DNA of 64,000 nt from Nocardia abscessus (GTDB lineage Bacteria > Actinomycetota > Actinomycetes > Mycobacteriales > Mycobacteriaceae): positions 992,001 to 1,056,000 of the forward strand of contig NZ_JADLQO010000001.1 in the NCBI RefSeq assembly GCF_015477775.1. The letters are read 5' to 3'. Shown here piece after piece: positions 17,931-28,072 of this stretch (position 1 is its first letter; each line of letters begins with the position of its first letter). Under the pieces are notes generated by a model. The model ran no database searches and had not been told where the DNA came from. It saw nothing but the letters and a program-made list of their open reading frames with translations. The position numbers were made by a program, and so were the translations under genes.

Positions 17931-19403
17931 ATGACTTCACCAGCCACGCTTTCGGCCGCCGCGGCGACCGATCCGACCAGATGGTCAGTCCGGCTTTGGG
18001 GCATGCTGATCACGCTGTGCATCGTGCTGTTCCTCGACGGTCTCGACGTTTCGATGATCGGTGTCGCGCTGCCGTCCATCGGCGCCGAACTCGATCTGTC
18101 CACCTCCACCCTGCAGTGGCTGGTCAGCGGCTACGTGCTCGGATACGGCGGTCTGTTGCTGCTCGGCGGCCGCACCGCCGACCTGCTCGGGCGGCGCAAG
18201 GTCTTCCTGATCGCGCTCGCGGTCTTCGCGGTCGCCTCGCTCGCCGGTGGTCTGGTCAGCTCCGGTCCGCTGCTGATCCTCACCCGATTCGTCAAGGGCC
18301 TCGCCGCCGCGTTCACCGCGCCGACCGGCCTGTCCATCATCACCACGAACTTCCCCGAGGGACCGGCCAGGAACAAGGCGCTGTCCATCTACACGGTGTT
18401 CGGCGCGGGCGGCTACTCCATGGGCCTGCTGTTCGGCGGCCTGATGACCGGTGTCGGCTGGCGCTGGACGTTCCTGCTCCCGGTGCCGATCGCGCTCGCC
18501 GCGCTGGCCGCCGCCTACGTGCTGGTGCCCAAGGACAAGCCCGCCGAGGAAGGCGGACACGACCTGCTGGGTGCGCTGCTGTCCACCGCCGCCATGCTGC
18601 TGCTGGTCTACACCGTGGTCGCCGCGCCCGAAGCGGGCTGGGCCTCGGCGCGCACCATCGGCTCGTTCGTCGCGGTCGTCGCGCTGTTCGCCGGATTCGT
18701 CGCGGTGGAGAAGCGGGTGCGCTATCCGCTGGTGCGCCTGGGCATCCTGCGCAAGTCCTCGCTGGTCCGCGCCAGCCTCGCGATCGTCGCGGTGGCGGGC
18801 TCCTACTTCAGCTGGCAGTTCATCGTGACGCTGTACATGCAGGACACGCTCGGCTGGTCGCCGCTGAAGCTGTCCATGGCGCTGCTGCCGGTCGGTCTGC
18901 TCGTCGTGCTGTCGGCGTTCTTCTCCGACAAGCTGGTGGATCGTTTCGGCACCGGGCCGGTGATCGCGGTCACCATGGTCGTGATGGCCGTCGGTTACCT
19001 GCTGTTCCTGCGGCTGGACACCGCGCCCTCCTACCTGACGATGCTGCTGCCCGCGGTGCTGCTGATCGGCATCGGCTGGGTCGGCTTCCCGGCCATCAAC
19101 ATCCAGGCCACCAACGGCATCGAGGACGAGGAGCAGGGTCTCGCCGCCGGCGTGCTGCAGACCTCCATGCAGGTCGGCGCGGCCATCGTGCTCGCGGTGA
19201 CCACGGCGATCATCTCTTCCGGTGCGCACGCCGACATCTCGGCCGCCGGGATGCTCGACACCTACCGGCCGGGCCTGGAGTTCGCCGCGGGCGTATCCAT
19301 CGTCGGCGCGCTCGTCGCCCTGCTGGCCTTCGCGCCGCGCTTCCGCGCCAAGCAGCGGACGGCGGACGAGGCGAAGGAGAAGGAGTTGGAACTCGTCGCC
19401 TGA
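17931..19403 (+). CDS. MFS drug/metabolite exporter, DHA2 (EmrB/QacA) type
   Basis: 490 residues with about 14 predicted helices, as expected for 14-TM DHA2 antiporters. The N-terminal half contains LDGLDVSMIGVALPSIGAEL (motif D1-like), GGRTADLLGRRKVFL (motif A) and an extended loop. The C-terminus is charged and cytoplasmic. It probably exports a toxic small molecule using proton motive force. The divergent MarR gene and palindrome imply inducible expression. Confidence 0.9.
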   Translation: MTSPATLSAAAATDPTRWSVRLWGMLITLCIVLFLDGLDVSMIGVALPSIGAELDLSTSTLQWLVSGYVLGYGGLLLLGGRTADLLGRRKVFLIALAVFAVASLAGGLVSSGPLLILTRFVKGLAAAFTAPTGLSIITTNFPEGPARNKALSIYTVFGAGGYSMGLLFGGLMTGVGWRWTFLLPVPIALAALAAAYVLVPKDKPAEEGGHDLLGALLSTAAMLLLVYTVVAAPEAGWASARTIGSFVAVVALFAGFVAVEKRVRYPLVRLGILRKSSLVRASLAIVAVAGSYFSWQFIVTLYMQDTLGWSPLKLSMALLPVGLLVVLSAFFSDKLVDRFGTGPVIAVTMVVMAVGYLLFLRLDTAPSYLTMLLPAVLLIGIGWVGFPAINIQATNGIEDEEQGLAAGVLQTSMQVGAAIVLAVTTAIISSGAHADISAAGMLDTYRPGLEFAAGVSIVGALVALLAFAPRFRAKQRTADEAKEKELELVA

Positions 19404-19454
19404 CCCGTCTGACCGTCGAGCGCCGTCACCGCATCGGGTGGCGGCGCTCGGCAT

Positions 19455-19575
19455 ATGCGCTGCCGAGCCTTCGCTCGGCCCGGCGCGGGCTCGGGGCGGA
19501 CTGCGTTGGAGCTGCGCCTTTTCATGCGGCTGCCTAGGCTTCGCAGGCCCGGCGCGGGCTCCGGAGGGGAGTGCG
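19455..19575. repeat. Two similar GC-rich intergenic elements
   Basis: GCTGCCGAGCCTTCGCTCGG... and GCTGCCTAGGCTTCGCAGGC... are followed in both by CCGGCGCGGGCTC and a G-rich end. They lie in tandem about 70 bp apart between MFS and rmlC (convergent). Each can fold into a small hairpin. Confidence 0.5.
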
Positions 19576-19585
19576 CCCAGTGTGA

Positions 19586-20143
19586 CTACGCGTAGCGGGA
19601 GAACGGCGGGGCCGCGGTGTCTTTCGCGGAGCGGACGAAGGTGAGCTCGCTGCCGTTCCGCCCCACCCGCGGCCACTCGATGCCCAGTGTGGGATCGAAC
19701 GCATCGAGGTCGTGGTCGAATTCGGGCTGGTATTCCAGCGAGCACAGGTAGGTGACCGTCGATCCGTCCTCCAGGGAGAGGATCGCGTGGCCCAGCCCTT
19801 CGGACAGGAAGACCGAGCGCCGGTCGACGTCGTCGAGCAGCACGCTGTCCCAGCGCCCGTAGGTCGGTGAGCCGGGGCGCAGGTCCACCACCACGTCGAG
19901 GAACGCGCCGCGCACGCAGGTCACGTACTTGGCCTGACCGGGCGGGTCCTCGGTGTAGTGGATGCCGCGCAGCACACCGGCCGCGGAGACCGAGCAGTTC
20001 ACCTGCCGCAGGTCGAACGACCGGCCGGTCGCCTTCTCGAACTCCGAGGCCTTGAACCCCTCGAGGAACATGCCGCGATCGTCGCCGTGCTGACGCGGAG
20101 TGATCACCCAGGCGCCGGGCACGGCGAGTTCCCGGAACTCCAT
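19586..20143 (-). CDS. rmlC: dTDP-4-dehydrorhamnose 3,5-epimerase-like protein RmlC
   Basis: 185 residues, a cupin of the RmlC family. It epimerises dTDP-4-keto-6-deoxyglucose at C3 and C5 during dTDP-L-rhamnose synthesis, needed for the galactan linker. Recognisable segments are RQVNCSVSAAGVLRGIHY, with the catalytic His, VVDLRPGSPTYGRWDSV and SEGLGHAILSLEDGSTVTYL. ATG 20143 is two bases past the rmlA stop, so it forms a two-gene operon with rmlA. Confidence 0.88.
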   Translation of the reverse strand: MEFRELAVPGAWVITPRQHGDDRGMFLEGFKASEFEKATGRSFDLRQVNCSVSAAGVLRGIHYTEDPPGQAKYVTCVRGAFLDVVVDLRPGSPTYGRWDSVLLDDVDRRSVFLSEGLGHAILSLEDGSTVTYLCSLEYQPEFDHDLDAFDPTLGIEWPRVGRNGSELTFVRSAKDTAAPPFSRYA

Positions 20144-20145
20144 GC

Positions 20146-21018
20146 TCACCAGTCCCGTCCGCGTTCGAGCAGATCGAGCAGGTAGCGGCCGTAACCGGAG
20201 CGGACCAGCGGTTCGGCGAGCGCGCACAGCTGCTCGTCATCGATGTAGCCCATCCGCCAGGCCACCTCCTCGGGGACGCCGATCTTCAGGCCCTGCCGCT
20301 CTTCGATGGTGCGCACGTAATTGGCCGCGTCCAGCAGGGAATCGAAGGTGCCGGTGTCCAGCCAGGCCGTGCCGCGGGCGAGCACGTCCACGCTCAGCCG
20401 ATCCTGTTGCAGGTAGGCGCGATTGATGTCGGTGATCTCGTATTCACCGCGCGCCGACGGCCGCAGCGAGCGGGCGATCTCCACCACGTCGTTGTCGTAG
20501 AAGTACAGCCCGGGAATGGCGTAATTGGACCGCGGCGCCTTGGGCTTCTCCTCGATGGACACCGCGCGCCCCTCGGTGAACTCCACGACGCCGTAGGCGG
20601 TCGGGTCCGACACCCAGTAGGCGAACACCGCGCCGCCGTCGATCTCGTGGAAGCGGTGCAGGCTGGTGCCGAGACCGGGCCCGTGAAAGATGTTGTCGCC
20701 GAGCACCAGTGCGGCGCTATCGGTGCCGATGTGGTCGGCGCCGAGGACGAATGCCCTGGCCAAGCCGTCCGGCTCGGGCTGGACCACGTAGCTGAGCGAC
20801 AGGCCGAACTGCGCGCCGTCGCCGAGCAGCCGCCGGAACGCCGCGGCGTCCTCGGGCGTGGTGATCACCAGGATGTCCCTGATCCCCGCGAGCATCAGCG
20901 TGGAGAGGGGGTAGTAGACCATGGGTTTGTCGTATACCGGGACCAGCTGCTTGCTCACCCCGCGCGTGATCGGGTGCAACCGGGAGCCGGTGCCGCCCGC
21001 CAAGATGATTCCGCGCAT
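20146..21018 (-). CDS. rmlA: Glucose-1-phosphate thymidylyltransferase RmlA
   Basis: 290 residues, the standard length. It makes dTDP-glucose from glucose-1-phosphate and dTTP. The nucleotide-binding motif is [18 protein letters not shown] at the start, with [20 protein letters not shown] and the later [17 protein letters not shown]. It heads the rmlA-rmlC pair. rmlB lies separately at 23604 and rmlD is not in the window. Confidence 0.93.
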   Translation of the reverse strand: MRGIILAGGTGSRLHPITRGVSKQLVPVYDKPMVYYPLSTLMLAGIRDILVITTPEDAAAFRRLLGDGAQFGLSLSYVVQPEPDGLARAFVLGADHIGTDSAALVLGDNIFHGPGLGTSLHRFHEIDGGAVFAYWVSDPTAYGVVEFTEGRAVSIEEKPKAPRSNYAIPGLYFYDNDVVEIARSLRPSARGEYEITDINRAYLQQDRLSVDVLARGTAWLDTGTFDSLLDAANYVRTIEERQGLKIGVPEEVAWRMGYIDDEQLCALAEPLVRSGYGRYLLDLLERGRDW

Positions 21019-21244
21019 GCATGGAGTCTGCCAGTTTCACGGCGCCGGGATTCGGTGAGGTTCCGACTAGTCCTCGATTCGGTCACGGGCGTTTCGCTAC
21101 GGCCGGTATCGAGCGATTCTGTTGCGTAGGTCACGATGCGCATGGTGTTCTGAAAGGACACTGTGTGAGATGTCAGCGCCGACACCTCGCCTGGGCGACC
21201 TCGGTCCGGTCGTGAATCGGCGCGCCAGTTGAGGTAGGTGCGCG

Positions 21245-22234
21245 ATGGCGACCAGACACGGCGAGCCCGGCGTGGTGATGAATCCGAAGGGCCCCAGCGC
21301 GCAATCGCGCCTGCTGCTGGCCACCTGTATGGGCGTGGTGCGGCCGGTGCTGCGCACGTTCCCGGTCACCAGGACGACCATTCCCTTCGGCGCCGCCACG
21401 GTGAACGGGCTGGCGCGATTGCGTCCGCGGCCACAGGGCATCGATCGGGAGCAGGTTTCGCTGCACGGTATCCGCCTGGAGATCATCCGTCCGGCCGGTG
21501 CGGCGCGGGCGCTGCGGCATGGCGCCGTGCTGTACATGCACGGCGGTGGCTTCGCGATCTGCGACACCTGCAGCCACCGTCCGGTCGCGGCGAGCCTGGC
21601 CCGCCGTACCGGGCTGCCCGTGATCAACGTGGAATACCGCCAGCTGCCCGGCACCCGCATCACCCAGTCGGTGCAGGACTGCCTGTCGGCCTACCGCTGG
21701 CTGCTGCGCCACGGCGCCGACCCGGCGCGGATCGTCTTCGCGGGCGACTCGGCGGGCGGATTCCTCGCCTTCGCGACCGCACTGCTGGCCAGGGAGTCGG
21801 GACTGCCCGCACCGGCCGGGTTGGTCGGTCTGAGCCCGCTGCTGGACCTGGACTACGGGGCGAAGCGGGACTACGTGAACGTCACGCGCGATCCGTACAT
21901 CCCGCTGTCGGCATTGGAGGCGGTGGTGCGCATCGGCGCCGAGGTCGACGGGATGCTCGATCCGGGGCTGTCGCCGGTCAACGCGGCCCTGGCCGGGCTG
22001 CCTCCGGTGCTGTTGATCGCCGCCGAGGACGAGGTGCTGCGGTTCGACTCCGAGTTGATGGCACAGCGGCTCACCGCGGCGGGCGTCCCGAACACGCTGG
22101 AGCTGTGGCGCGGTCAGGTGCACGCCTTCATGAGTATCGCGCCGGGCCTGCCGGAGAGCAGGGCGGCGCTGGCGCGGGTCTCGCGGTTCGTGCGGGCCCG
22201 CATCGAGGACGACCAGCAGGCACGGACGGCTTGA
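21245..22234 (+). CDS. Alpha/beta-hydrolase of the hormone-sensitive-lipase family
   Basis: 329 residues. The oxyanion-hole motif HGGGF (YMHGGGFAICD) and nucleophile motif GDSAGG (IVFAGDSAGGFLAF) define the HSL/LipH-type family. A catalytic Asp in LLIAAEDEVLRFDSE and His in GQVHAFMSI complete the triad. Such enzymes hydrolyse short acyl esters or lipids, and mycobacterial relatives are Lip proteins. No signal peptide is seen. Neighbours are unrelated. Confidence 0.87.
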   Translation: MATRHGEPGVVMNPKGPSAQSRLLLATCMGVVRPVLRTFPVTRTTIPFGAATVNGLARLRPRPQGIDREQVSLHGIRLEIIRPAGAARALRHGAVLYMHGGGFAICDTCSHRPVAASLARRTGLPVINVEYRQLPGTRITQSVQDCLSAYRWLLRHGADPARIVFAGDSAGGFLAFATALLARESGLPAPAGLVGLSPLLDLDYGAKRDYVNVTRDPYIPLSALEAVVRIGAEVDGMLDPGLSPVNAALAGLPPVLLIAAEDEVLRFDSELMAQRLTAAGVPNTLELWRGQVHAFMSIAPGLPESRAALARVSRFVRARIEDDQQARTA

Positions 22235-22586
22235 CCGTCCGGCCTTCCGAGGCGAGCCTCGTTCCGCAGTCAGCCGGGACGGGGCTCGCGTCCTGTGTGG
22301 GGTACGCCGACTTACCCCGGACGACGACGATGGCGGCGGGCCGCATCCCGTCGCCGAGCGCTGTTTCGACGCATGCCGCTCCAAGCGACCATGGTTGATC
22401 AATTCCGAACCGAAGTTATCTGCCCTTGATAGTGCAGGTCAGCCCCGAGCAAAGTTTATAAGTTGAATTTTGTTCAGCGTGTGTTCACCTTTCGATAGGC
22501 AAGTGGAATAACGCCGAGCCCCGTCCGCGGTTCGCGCGGACGGGGCTCGGCTTTGTTCGATTCAGTTGTATGCGTTCAGCCGTGAA
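22235..22586. other. Intergenic region with AT-rich stretch
   Basis: No gene is seen. Bases ~22380-22500 are unusually AT-rich for this genome and contain TTGAATTTTGTTCAGCG, which resembles TTCAAATTTTGTTCACCG at about 23389 on the far side of the secreted-protein gene. A strong terminator follows at 22513. Confidence 0.5.
22513..22551. terminator. Strong bidirectional terminator
   Basis: GCCGAGCCCCGTCCGCG and CGCGGACGGGGCTCGGC form a perfect 17-bp stem with a small loop, between the convergent lipase and secreted-protein genes. Confidence 0.8.
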
Positions 22587-23297
22587 TTACTTGGCGGGCG
22601 TGAACGGCTGGTTGATCGTGGTGAAGTACTGGATCGCAGCACCGATCGCGACCGGCGCGGTGATCAGCAGCTGCCCCGCGAGGGTGCCGAGGGCGCCGAC
22701 GGCGAGAATGCCGCCGAGGCAGCCGATGGCCGCGGCCGGGATGAACGCGCCGAACAGGCCGATGATCGCGGCCGAGGCGACGGTGGCGCCTGCGATGCCG
22801 CCGAGCACGCAACCGACGGCGCCGCCGCCGATGCCGCCGACCAGGGTGCCGATGGCGGCGCCGGTCGAGATGGTGTCCTTCATACGGTTGAAGGCGGCCA
22901 CCTCACGGTCGTACTCGGACTTCCACGGCGCCTTTTCCTCGAACGGGAGGGCGACCGGCTTGTAGGTCGCGTGCGCCATGTCGAACTGCGGGGTCAGGGT
23001 GGCGGTGCGGTCCGCGATCTCGGCAGCGATCGGGAACTCGAAGTCGTCGACCCGGAAGGTCAGCGGCATGCCGGTCAGCACGTCGCCGTTGGCGGCCTTG
23101 ACCTTGAAGGTGCCATCCTCGACGACCATGGAACCGGCATCGGTCGTGATGATGGACTGGGTGTCGGTCGCGTGAGCGGTGAAGTTCACCGCGCCGTTGT
23201 CGGCTTCGGTGGCCGGAGCCGCGTTCACGGTGCCGGCGGTGACGCCGAGAGCGGCGATCAGCAGTGCCGACGTCGCGGCGAATTTCCTCATCAGCAT
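22587..23297 (-). CDS. Secreted protein with glycine-rich hydrophobic C-terminus (DUF8020-like)
   Basis: 236 residues. A Sec signal peptide is clear (MRKFAATSALLIAALGVTAG, cleavage after VNAAPA). The mature part begins with a beta-rich segment (SMVVEDGTFKVKAANGDVL) and then a long Gly/Ala-rich hydrophobic region (GTLVGGIGGGAVGCVLGGIA, IPAAAIGCLGGILAVGALG) that looks membrane-active. Proteins of this layout are numerous in Nocardia and have no known function. ATG 23297 is given; an ATG six bases later is possible. Confidence 0.75.
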   Translation of the reverse strand: MLMRKFAATSALLIAALGVTAGTVNAAPATEADNGAVNFTAHATDTQSIITTDAGSMVVEDGTFKVKAANGDVLTGMPLTFRVDDFEFPIAAEIADRTATLTPQFDMAHATYKPVALPFEEKAPWKSEYDREVAAFNRMKDTISTGAAIGTLVGGIGGGAVGCVLGGIAGATVASAAIIGLFGAFIPAAAIGCLGGILAVGALGTLAGQLLITAPVAIGAAIQYFTTINQPFTPAK

Positions 23298-24620
<1,323 letters not shown>

Positions 24621-24626
24621 GACGGC

Positions 24627-24658
24627 GGCGGCGCCCCGGGGAGCCCCGCGGCGCCGCG
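24627..24658. terminator. Terminator between rmlB and the DUF2142 gene
   Basis: GCGGCGCC-CCGGGG and CCCCG-CGGCGCCGC form a GC-rich hairpin just past the rmlB stop, between convergent genes. Confidence 0.6.
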
Positions 24659-24675
24659 ACCGAATTCCTTCTCGC

Positions 24676-26271
24676 TCAACCCCAGACGATGGTGTAGTAC
24701 TTCGCCGCCGCCGCGACCAAGGCCACACTCGATGCCACGAGCACCGTGACGGCCGGGCCCACCGACGGGGTCTTCCCCGCGGAATCGGTGAGCCGCAAGG
24801 GCATCCAGCGCAGCAGCACCGCGAGCGTGACGATCGCCAGCGGCACGAAGTAGCGGCCCTGCACGCCGTCGACGATGTAGTAGCCGACCGGCGTGAACGA
24901 CATGTAGAGCGTCACGTAGATCATCGCGACGCTCGCGGCCATGGTGAGCGCGACGATCAGCGTGCGACGGAAATCGGGGGCGGTCATCCGCTCGGCGACG
25001 CCGAGGCTCACCGCGAACGCGAGCAGGCAGGCCAGCATCGAGAGGGCGGGCACGTCGACGTAGGCGAAGCCGAGTTCGCCGAAGAACTGGCTGAACCAGC
25101 GCTGGTCGCGCAGCGCGATGCTCTCGCCGAACACGTGCGCGAACTCCGGCGGATCGCGCAGGATGCCGCTGAGCTGATCGCCGGGACGCACCGAGTGCCA
25201 CTGGTGCTGCGGCCGCATCAGACCCATGCCGTCACCGGTCGGCGACGCGATCTTCATCCACACCGCGAAGGCGAGCGCACCGGTCGCGGCGAAGGCCCAG
25301 GGAATCCCGCGCCGCCAGCCGCTGAACCCGAACCGGTCCGCCGGCACCAAGGCGACCAGCAGTGCGAGCAGCACGTAGGTCGGCTTGCTCACCGGCAGCA
25401 GGATCGTCGCGGCCAGCAGCGCGCCGATCTCCACCCGGGCCAGGCGCTCGCCCAGGAACACGGCCTTCACCAGCAGCGCGGAGACCAGGATGGCCAGCGC
25501 GTTGGTCATCGTGTCGGCGGTGACGGTGCCCGCCTGGAACACCGCGATCGGTAGCACGGCGACGGTGAACGCCAGCCATTGCACCCGGTGCGCGCGCAGT
25601 GCGTACAGGCCGAACCCGACCACCGCGAGGTAGGCGAGAAGTCCGGCGAGCCGGGTGAGCAGGAGCAGCCCGCCCACGTCGAGCCCGAAGAGTTCGCCGA
25701 GACGAATGCCGATGGCCGCCGGGATATAGGGGACCGGCGAGTAGGCGGCGGTATTGGTGAACCAGACCGGTTCGGTGGCGTCCGAGACCGCGGCGCTGGT
25801 CAACTGGTCGTAGCGGGCCGGGTCGCCGAGCATCGGGTCCGGCTCGTCCGGGTTGGTGGTGTAGTCCTTCAGCGCGTAGCCCATCACGGCGGTGATGCTG
25901 GACGGGACGTCGCCGCCGTAGGCGATGCCGCGATCGTCGTGGATCCGCTGGGGTAGGAATCCGCCGTGCGCGACCTGGTAGGCGCGGCCGAACTGGGTGA
26001 TCTCGTCATGCCCCCAGAACGGCGGGGTGAGGACGGTGAACAGCGCGCCGAAGATGGTCGCCAGCAGAGTGAAGGCGATCGTCGCCCCACCCAGCCGCGC
26101 CACCGCGCGGCCCGCGAAGCCTTTCGCGGCCCGATCCGTGCCGGGAGCAGTCCCCGCGTCGGCGTCGACCGCGAGTAGCGGGGCGGTGTCGGTGGCAGGT
26201 AGCGGTGCGGTGTTCGCGGGCTCGTCCAGATCCTTGTCCGGCGTCGCGGTCGGATCCGCCGAGGTCGTCAA
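24676..26271 (-). CDS. DUF2142 polytopic membrane protein, probable cell-wall glycosyltransferase
   Basis: 531 residues. A ~60-residue proline/alanine-rich cytoplasmic N-terminus precedes 11-12 predicted helices. The first periplasmic loop carries PPFWGHDEITQFGRAYQVAH, whose acidic residues suit a GT-C glycosyltransferase using a polyprenyl-phosphate sugar, and the last loop has GVQGRYFVPLAIVTLAVLLR. Its start overlaps the stop of the upstream GT2 gene (ATGA), so the GT2 enzyme may make the lipid-linked sugar this protein uses. The activity is inferred. Confidence 0.78.
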   Translation of the reverse strand: MTTSADPTATPDKDLDEPANTAPLPATDTAPLLAVDADAGTAPGTDRAAKGFAGRAVARLGGATIAFTLLATIFGALFTVLTPPFWGHDEITQFGRAYQVAHGGFLPQRIHDDRGIAYGGDVPSSITAVMGYALKDYTTNPDEPDPMLGDPARYDQLTSAAVSDATEPVWFTNTAAYSPVPYIPAAIGIRLGELFGLDVGGLLLLTRLAGLLAYLAVVGFGLYALRAHRVQWLAFTVAVLPIAVFQAGTVTADTMTNALAILVSALLVKAVFLGERLARVEIGALLAATILLPVSKPTYVLLALLVALVPADRFGFSGWRRGIPWAFAATGALAFAVWMKIASPTGDGMGLMRPQHQWHSVRPGDQLSGILRDPPEFAHVFGESIALRDQRWFSQFFGELGFAYVDVPALSMLACLLAFAVSLGVAERMTAPDFRRTLIVALTMAASVAMIYVTLYMSFTPVGYYIVDGVQGRYFVPLAIVTLAVLLRWMPLRLTDSAGKTPSVGPAVTVLVASSVALVAAAAKYYTIVWG

Positions 26272-27266
26272 CGCCCGGCCTCGGCGTCACGGGCGGCGCC
26301 GTCGCCGGTGATCCGCGGGTCGTCCGCGCCCACCGCGGTGTAGCGCAGGTAGACCAGGCGCGCGGCCTCGTGGCGGGAGCGCCGGATGCCGTCGAGGATC
26401 AGGCCCGCGGTCCAGGCGAGGCTGCCCAGCAGCAGCAGGGTGAAGCCGAGGAACAGCGTCGGGAAGCGGGGCACCTCATGGGTGTTGTAGAACTCGACGA
26501 CGATCGGAATGGTCAGGATGATCGAGACCAGCCAGCTCAGCGTGCCGAACAGACCGTAGAACGCGACCGGCCGCTCGTGCCGGGCCAGTCCGACGATCAG
26601 GGCCAGGATCTTGAACCCGTCGTGGTAGGTGCGCAGCTTGCTCTCGCTGCCCGCCGGGCGATCCCGGAAGCCGACCGGCACCGCGGTCTGCGGCACCCGC
26701 AGGTGCAGCGAGTGCACGGTGAGCTCGGTCTCGATCTCGAACTCGCGGGACACGGCGGGGAAGCTTTTCACGAAACGGCGGGAGAACACCCGGAAGCCGG
26801 AGAGCATGTCCTCGACGTTCTCACCGAACACCTTCCCGACCACGCCGTTGAGCACCCGGTTGCCGGTTTCGTGTCCCGTGCGGTAGGCCGAGCCGCCCTC
26901 GTCCTGCTTGCGCACGCCGAGCACATGATCGTAGGGACCGTCCAGCAGCGTCTTGATCATCAGCGGCGCGGCGGACGCCTCATAGGTGTCGTCGCCGTCG
27001 ATCATCAAGTACACGTCGGCCTCGATGTCGGCGAAGGCGCGGCGCACCACATTGCCCTTGCCTTTGGTGTGCTCGTGCCGCACGATCGCTCCGGCCTCGC
27101 GGGCCCGTTCGGCGGTCTTGTCCGTGCTCAGATTGTCGTAGACGTAGACGACGATTCCCGGCACGGCGGCCTGCAGATCGGCCACGACCTTGGCGACCGA
27201 AGCCTCTTCGTTGTGACACGGAACGACGGCGGCAATACGGAGCTCGGTGGAGTCCACCCGGGTCAA
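26268..27266 (-). CDS. Family 2 glycosyltransferase with two membrane helices (polyprenyl-phosphate sugar synthase-like)
   Basis: 332 residues. The GT-A domain shows VVPCHNEEASVAKVV, the donor-binding LMIDGDDTYEASAAP and GFRVFSRRFVKSFP. Two C-terminal helices (FGTLSWLVSIILTIPIVVEF and FLGFTLLLLGSLAWTAGLIL) anchor it. This layout is typical of enzymes transferring a sugar from a nucleotide to polyprenyl phosphate on the inner membrane face. It overlaps DUF2142 by four bases and is divergent from a GtrA protein, a common set for lipid-linked sugar export. Confidence 0.85.
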   Translation of the reverse strand: MTRVDSTELRIAAVVPCHNEEASVAKVVADLQAAVPGIVVYVYDNLSTDKTAERAREAGAIVRHEHTKGKGNVVRRAFADIEADVYLMIDGDDTYEASAAPLMIKTLLDGPYDHVLGVRKQDEGGSAYRTGHETGNRVLNGVVGKVFGENVEDMLSGFRVFSRRFVKSFPAVSREFEIETELTVHSLHLRVPQTAVPVGFRDRPAGSESKLRTYHDGFKILALIVGLARHERPVAFYGLFGTLSWLVSIILTIPIVVEFYNTHEVPRFPTLFLGFTLLLLGSLAWTAGLILDGIRRSRHEAARLVYLRYTAVGADDPRITGDGAARDAEAGR

Positions 27267-27401
27267 TCCTCGCGATCGGTGAATGTGGGAACACGGGGAG
27301 GGTACAGGGAACTCACAGCTGGCGCGTGGCCGACCTCACCGTGCGCGGGAGCGGTTTTTCCCGTCGTGGGCGGTTCCCCGGGCCTGCGGTACCGTCGGGC
27401 G

Positions 27402-27938
27402 GTGCCATCCAGTGAGTCCACCGCATCCGCGGGCGAGTCAGTGACGCAGGAGACCGGAACGGTCGTTCGCAGAGTGCTCACCGCGCTGCGCAGAGGCGGG
27501 GCTTTCCTGGTGGTCGGCGCGATCGGGTTCCTGGTGGACGCGGGCACGTACAACCTCCTGGTCTTCTGGGGTGGCGAGGGCGTGCTCTATCACTACCCAC
27601 TACCGGCCAAAATCATCGCGATCGCGGTGGCGACGGTGGTGACCTATTTCGGCAACAAATGGTGGACCTTCGCGCACAAACAGACCGGCAATCCCGGGCG
27701 CGAGTACCTCCTGTACGCCGTGTTCAACGTCGTGGCGATCGGCCTGCAACTGGGCTGTCTCGGCTTCTCCCGCTACGTGCTCGACCTGTCCAGTCCGCTG
27801 TCGGACAACATCTCCGGTACGTTGATCGGGCAGATCGTGGCCGTGGTGTTCCGGTACTGGGCCTACGACAAATTCGTCTTCACCGGGGCACGCGCGGGCA
27901 ATGACAGAGCCACCGACAACGAATCGGCGAACGTTTAG
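27402..27938 (+). CDS. GtrA-family membrane protein
   Basis: 178 residues from GTG 27402. Four helices; the first includes LVVGAIGFLVDAGTYNLLVF, the conserved loop TYFGNKWWTFAHK and the end VFRYWAYDKFVF, all typical of GtrA. Such proteins are thought to help flip polyprenyl-phosphate sugars. It is divergent from the GT2/DUF2142 operon and runs toward glfT2 with a 134-bp gap. Confidence 0.85.
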   Translation: MPSSESTASAGESVTQETGTVVRRVLTALRRGGAFLVVGAIGFLVDAGTYNLLVFWGGEGVLYHYPLPAKIIAIAVATVVTYFGNKWWTFAHKQTGNPGREYLLYAVFNVVAIGLQLGCLGFSRYVLDLSSPLSDNISGTLIGQIVAVVFRYWAYDKFVFTGARAGNDRATDNESANV

Positions 27939-28072
27939 CAATGGTTCGACCACACGACGGCGTGGCCGCACGGCGGGCAAGCGCACACAGCGGTTGATAT
28001 CCTCACCCCCGCCGTGAAGGCATCGAGGGGCGTGTCCGTCCCGTCCGGCACAATGAGAATTTCGAGGATTTC

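Noticed and set aside
26205..27401. Long open frame on the plus strand that leads into the GtrA gene
   Set aside because: It is antisense to the GT2 gene and reads as shadow composition; only the last 178 codons from GTG 27402 resemble GtrA.
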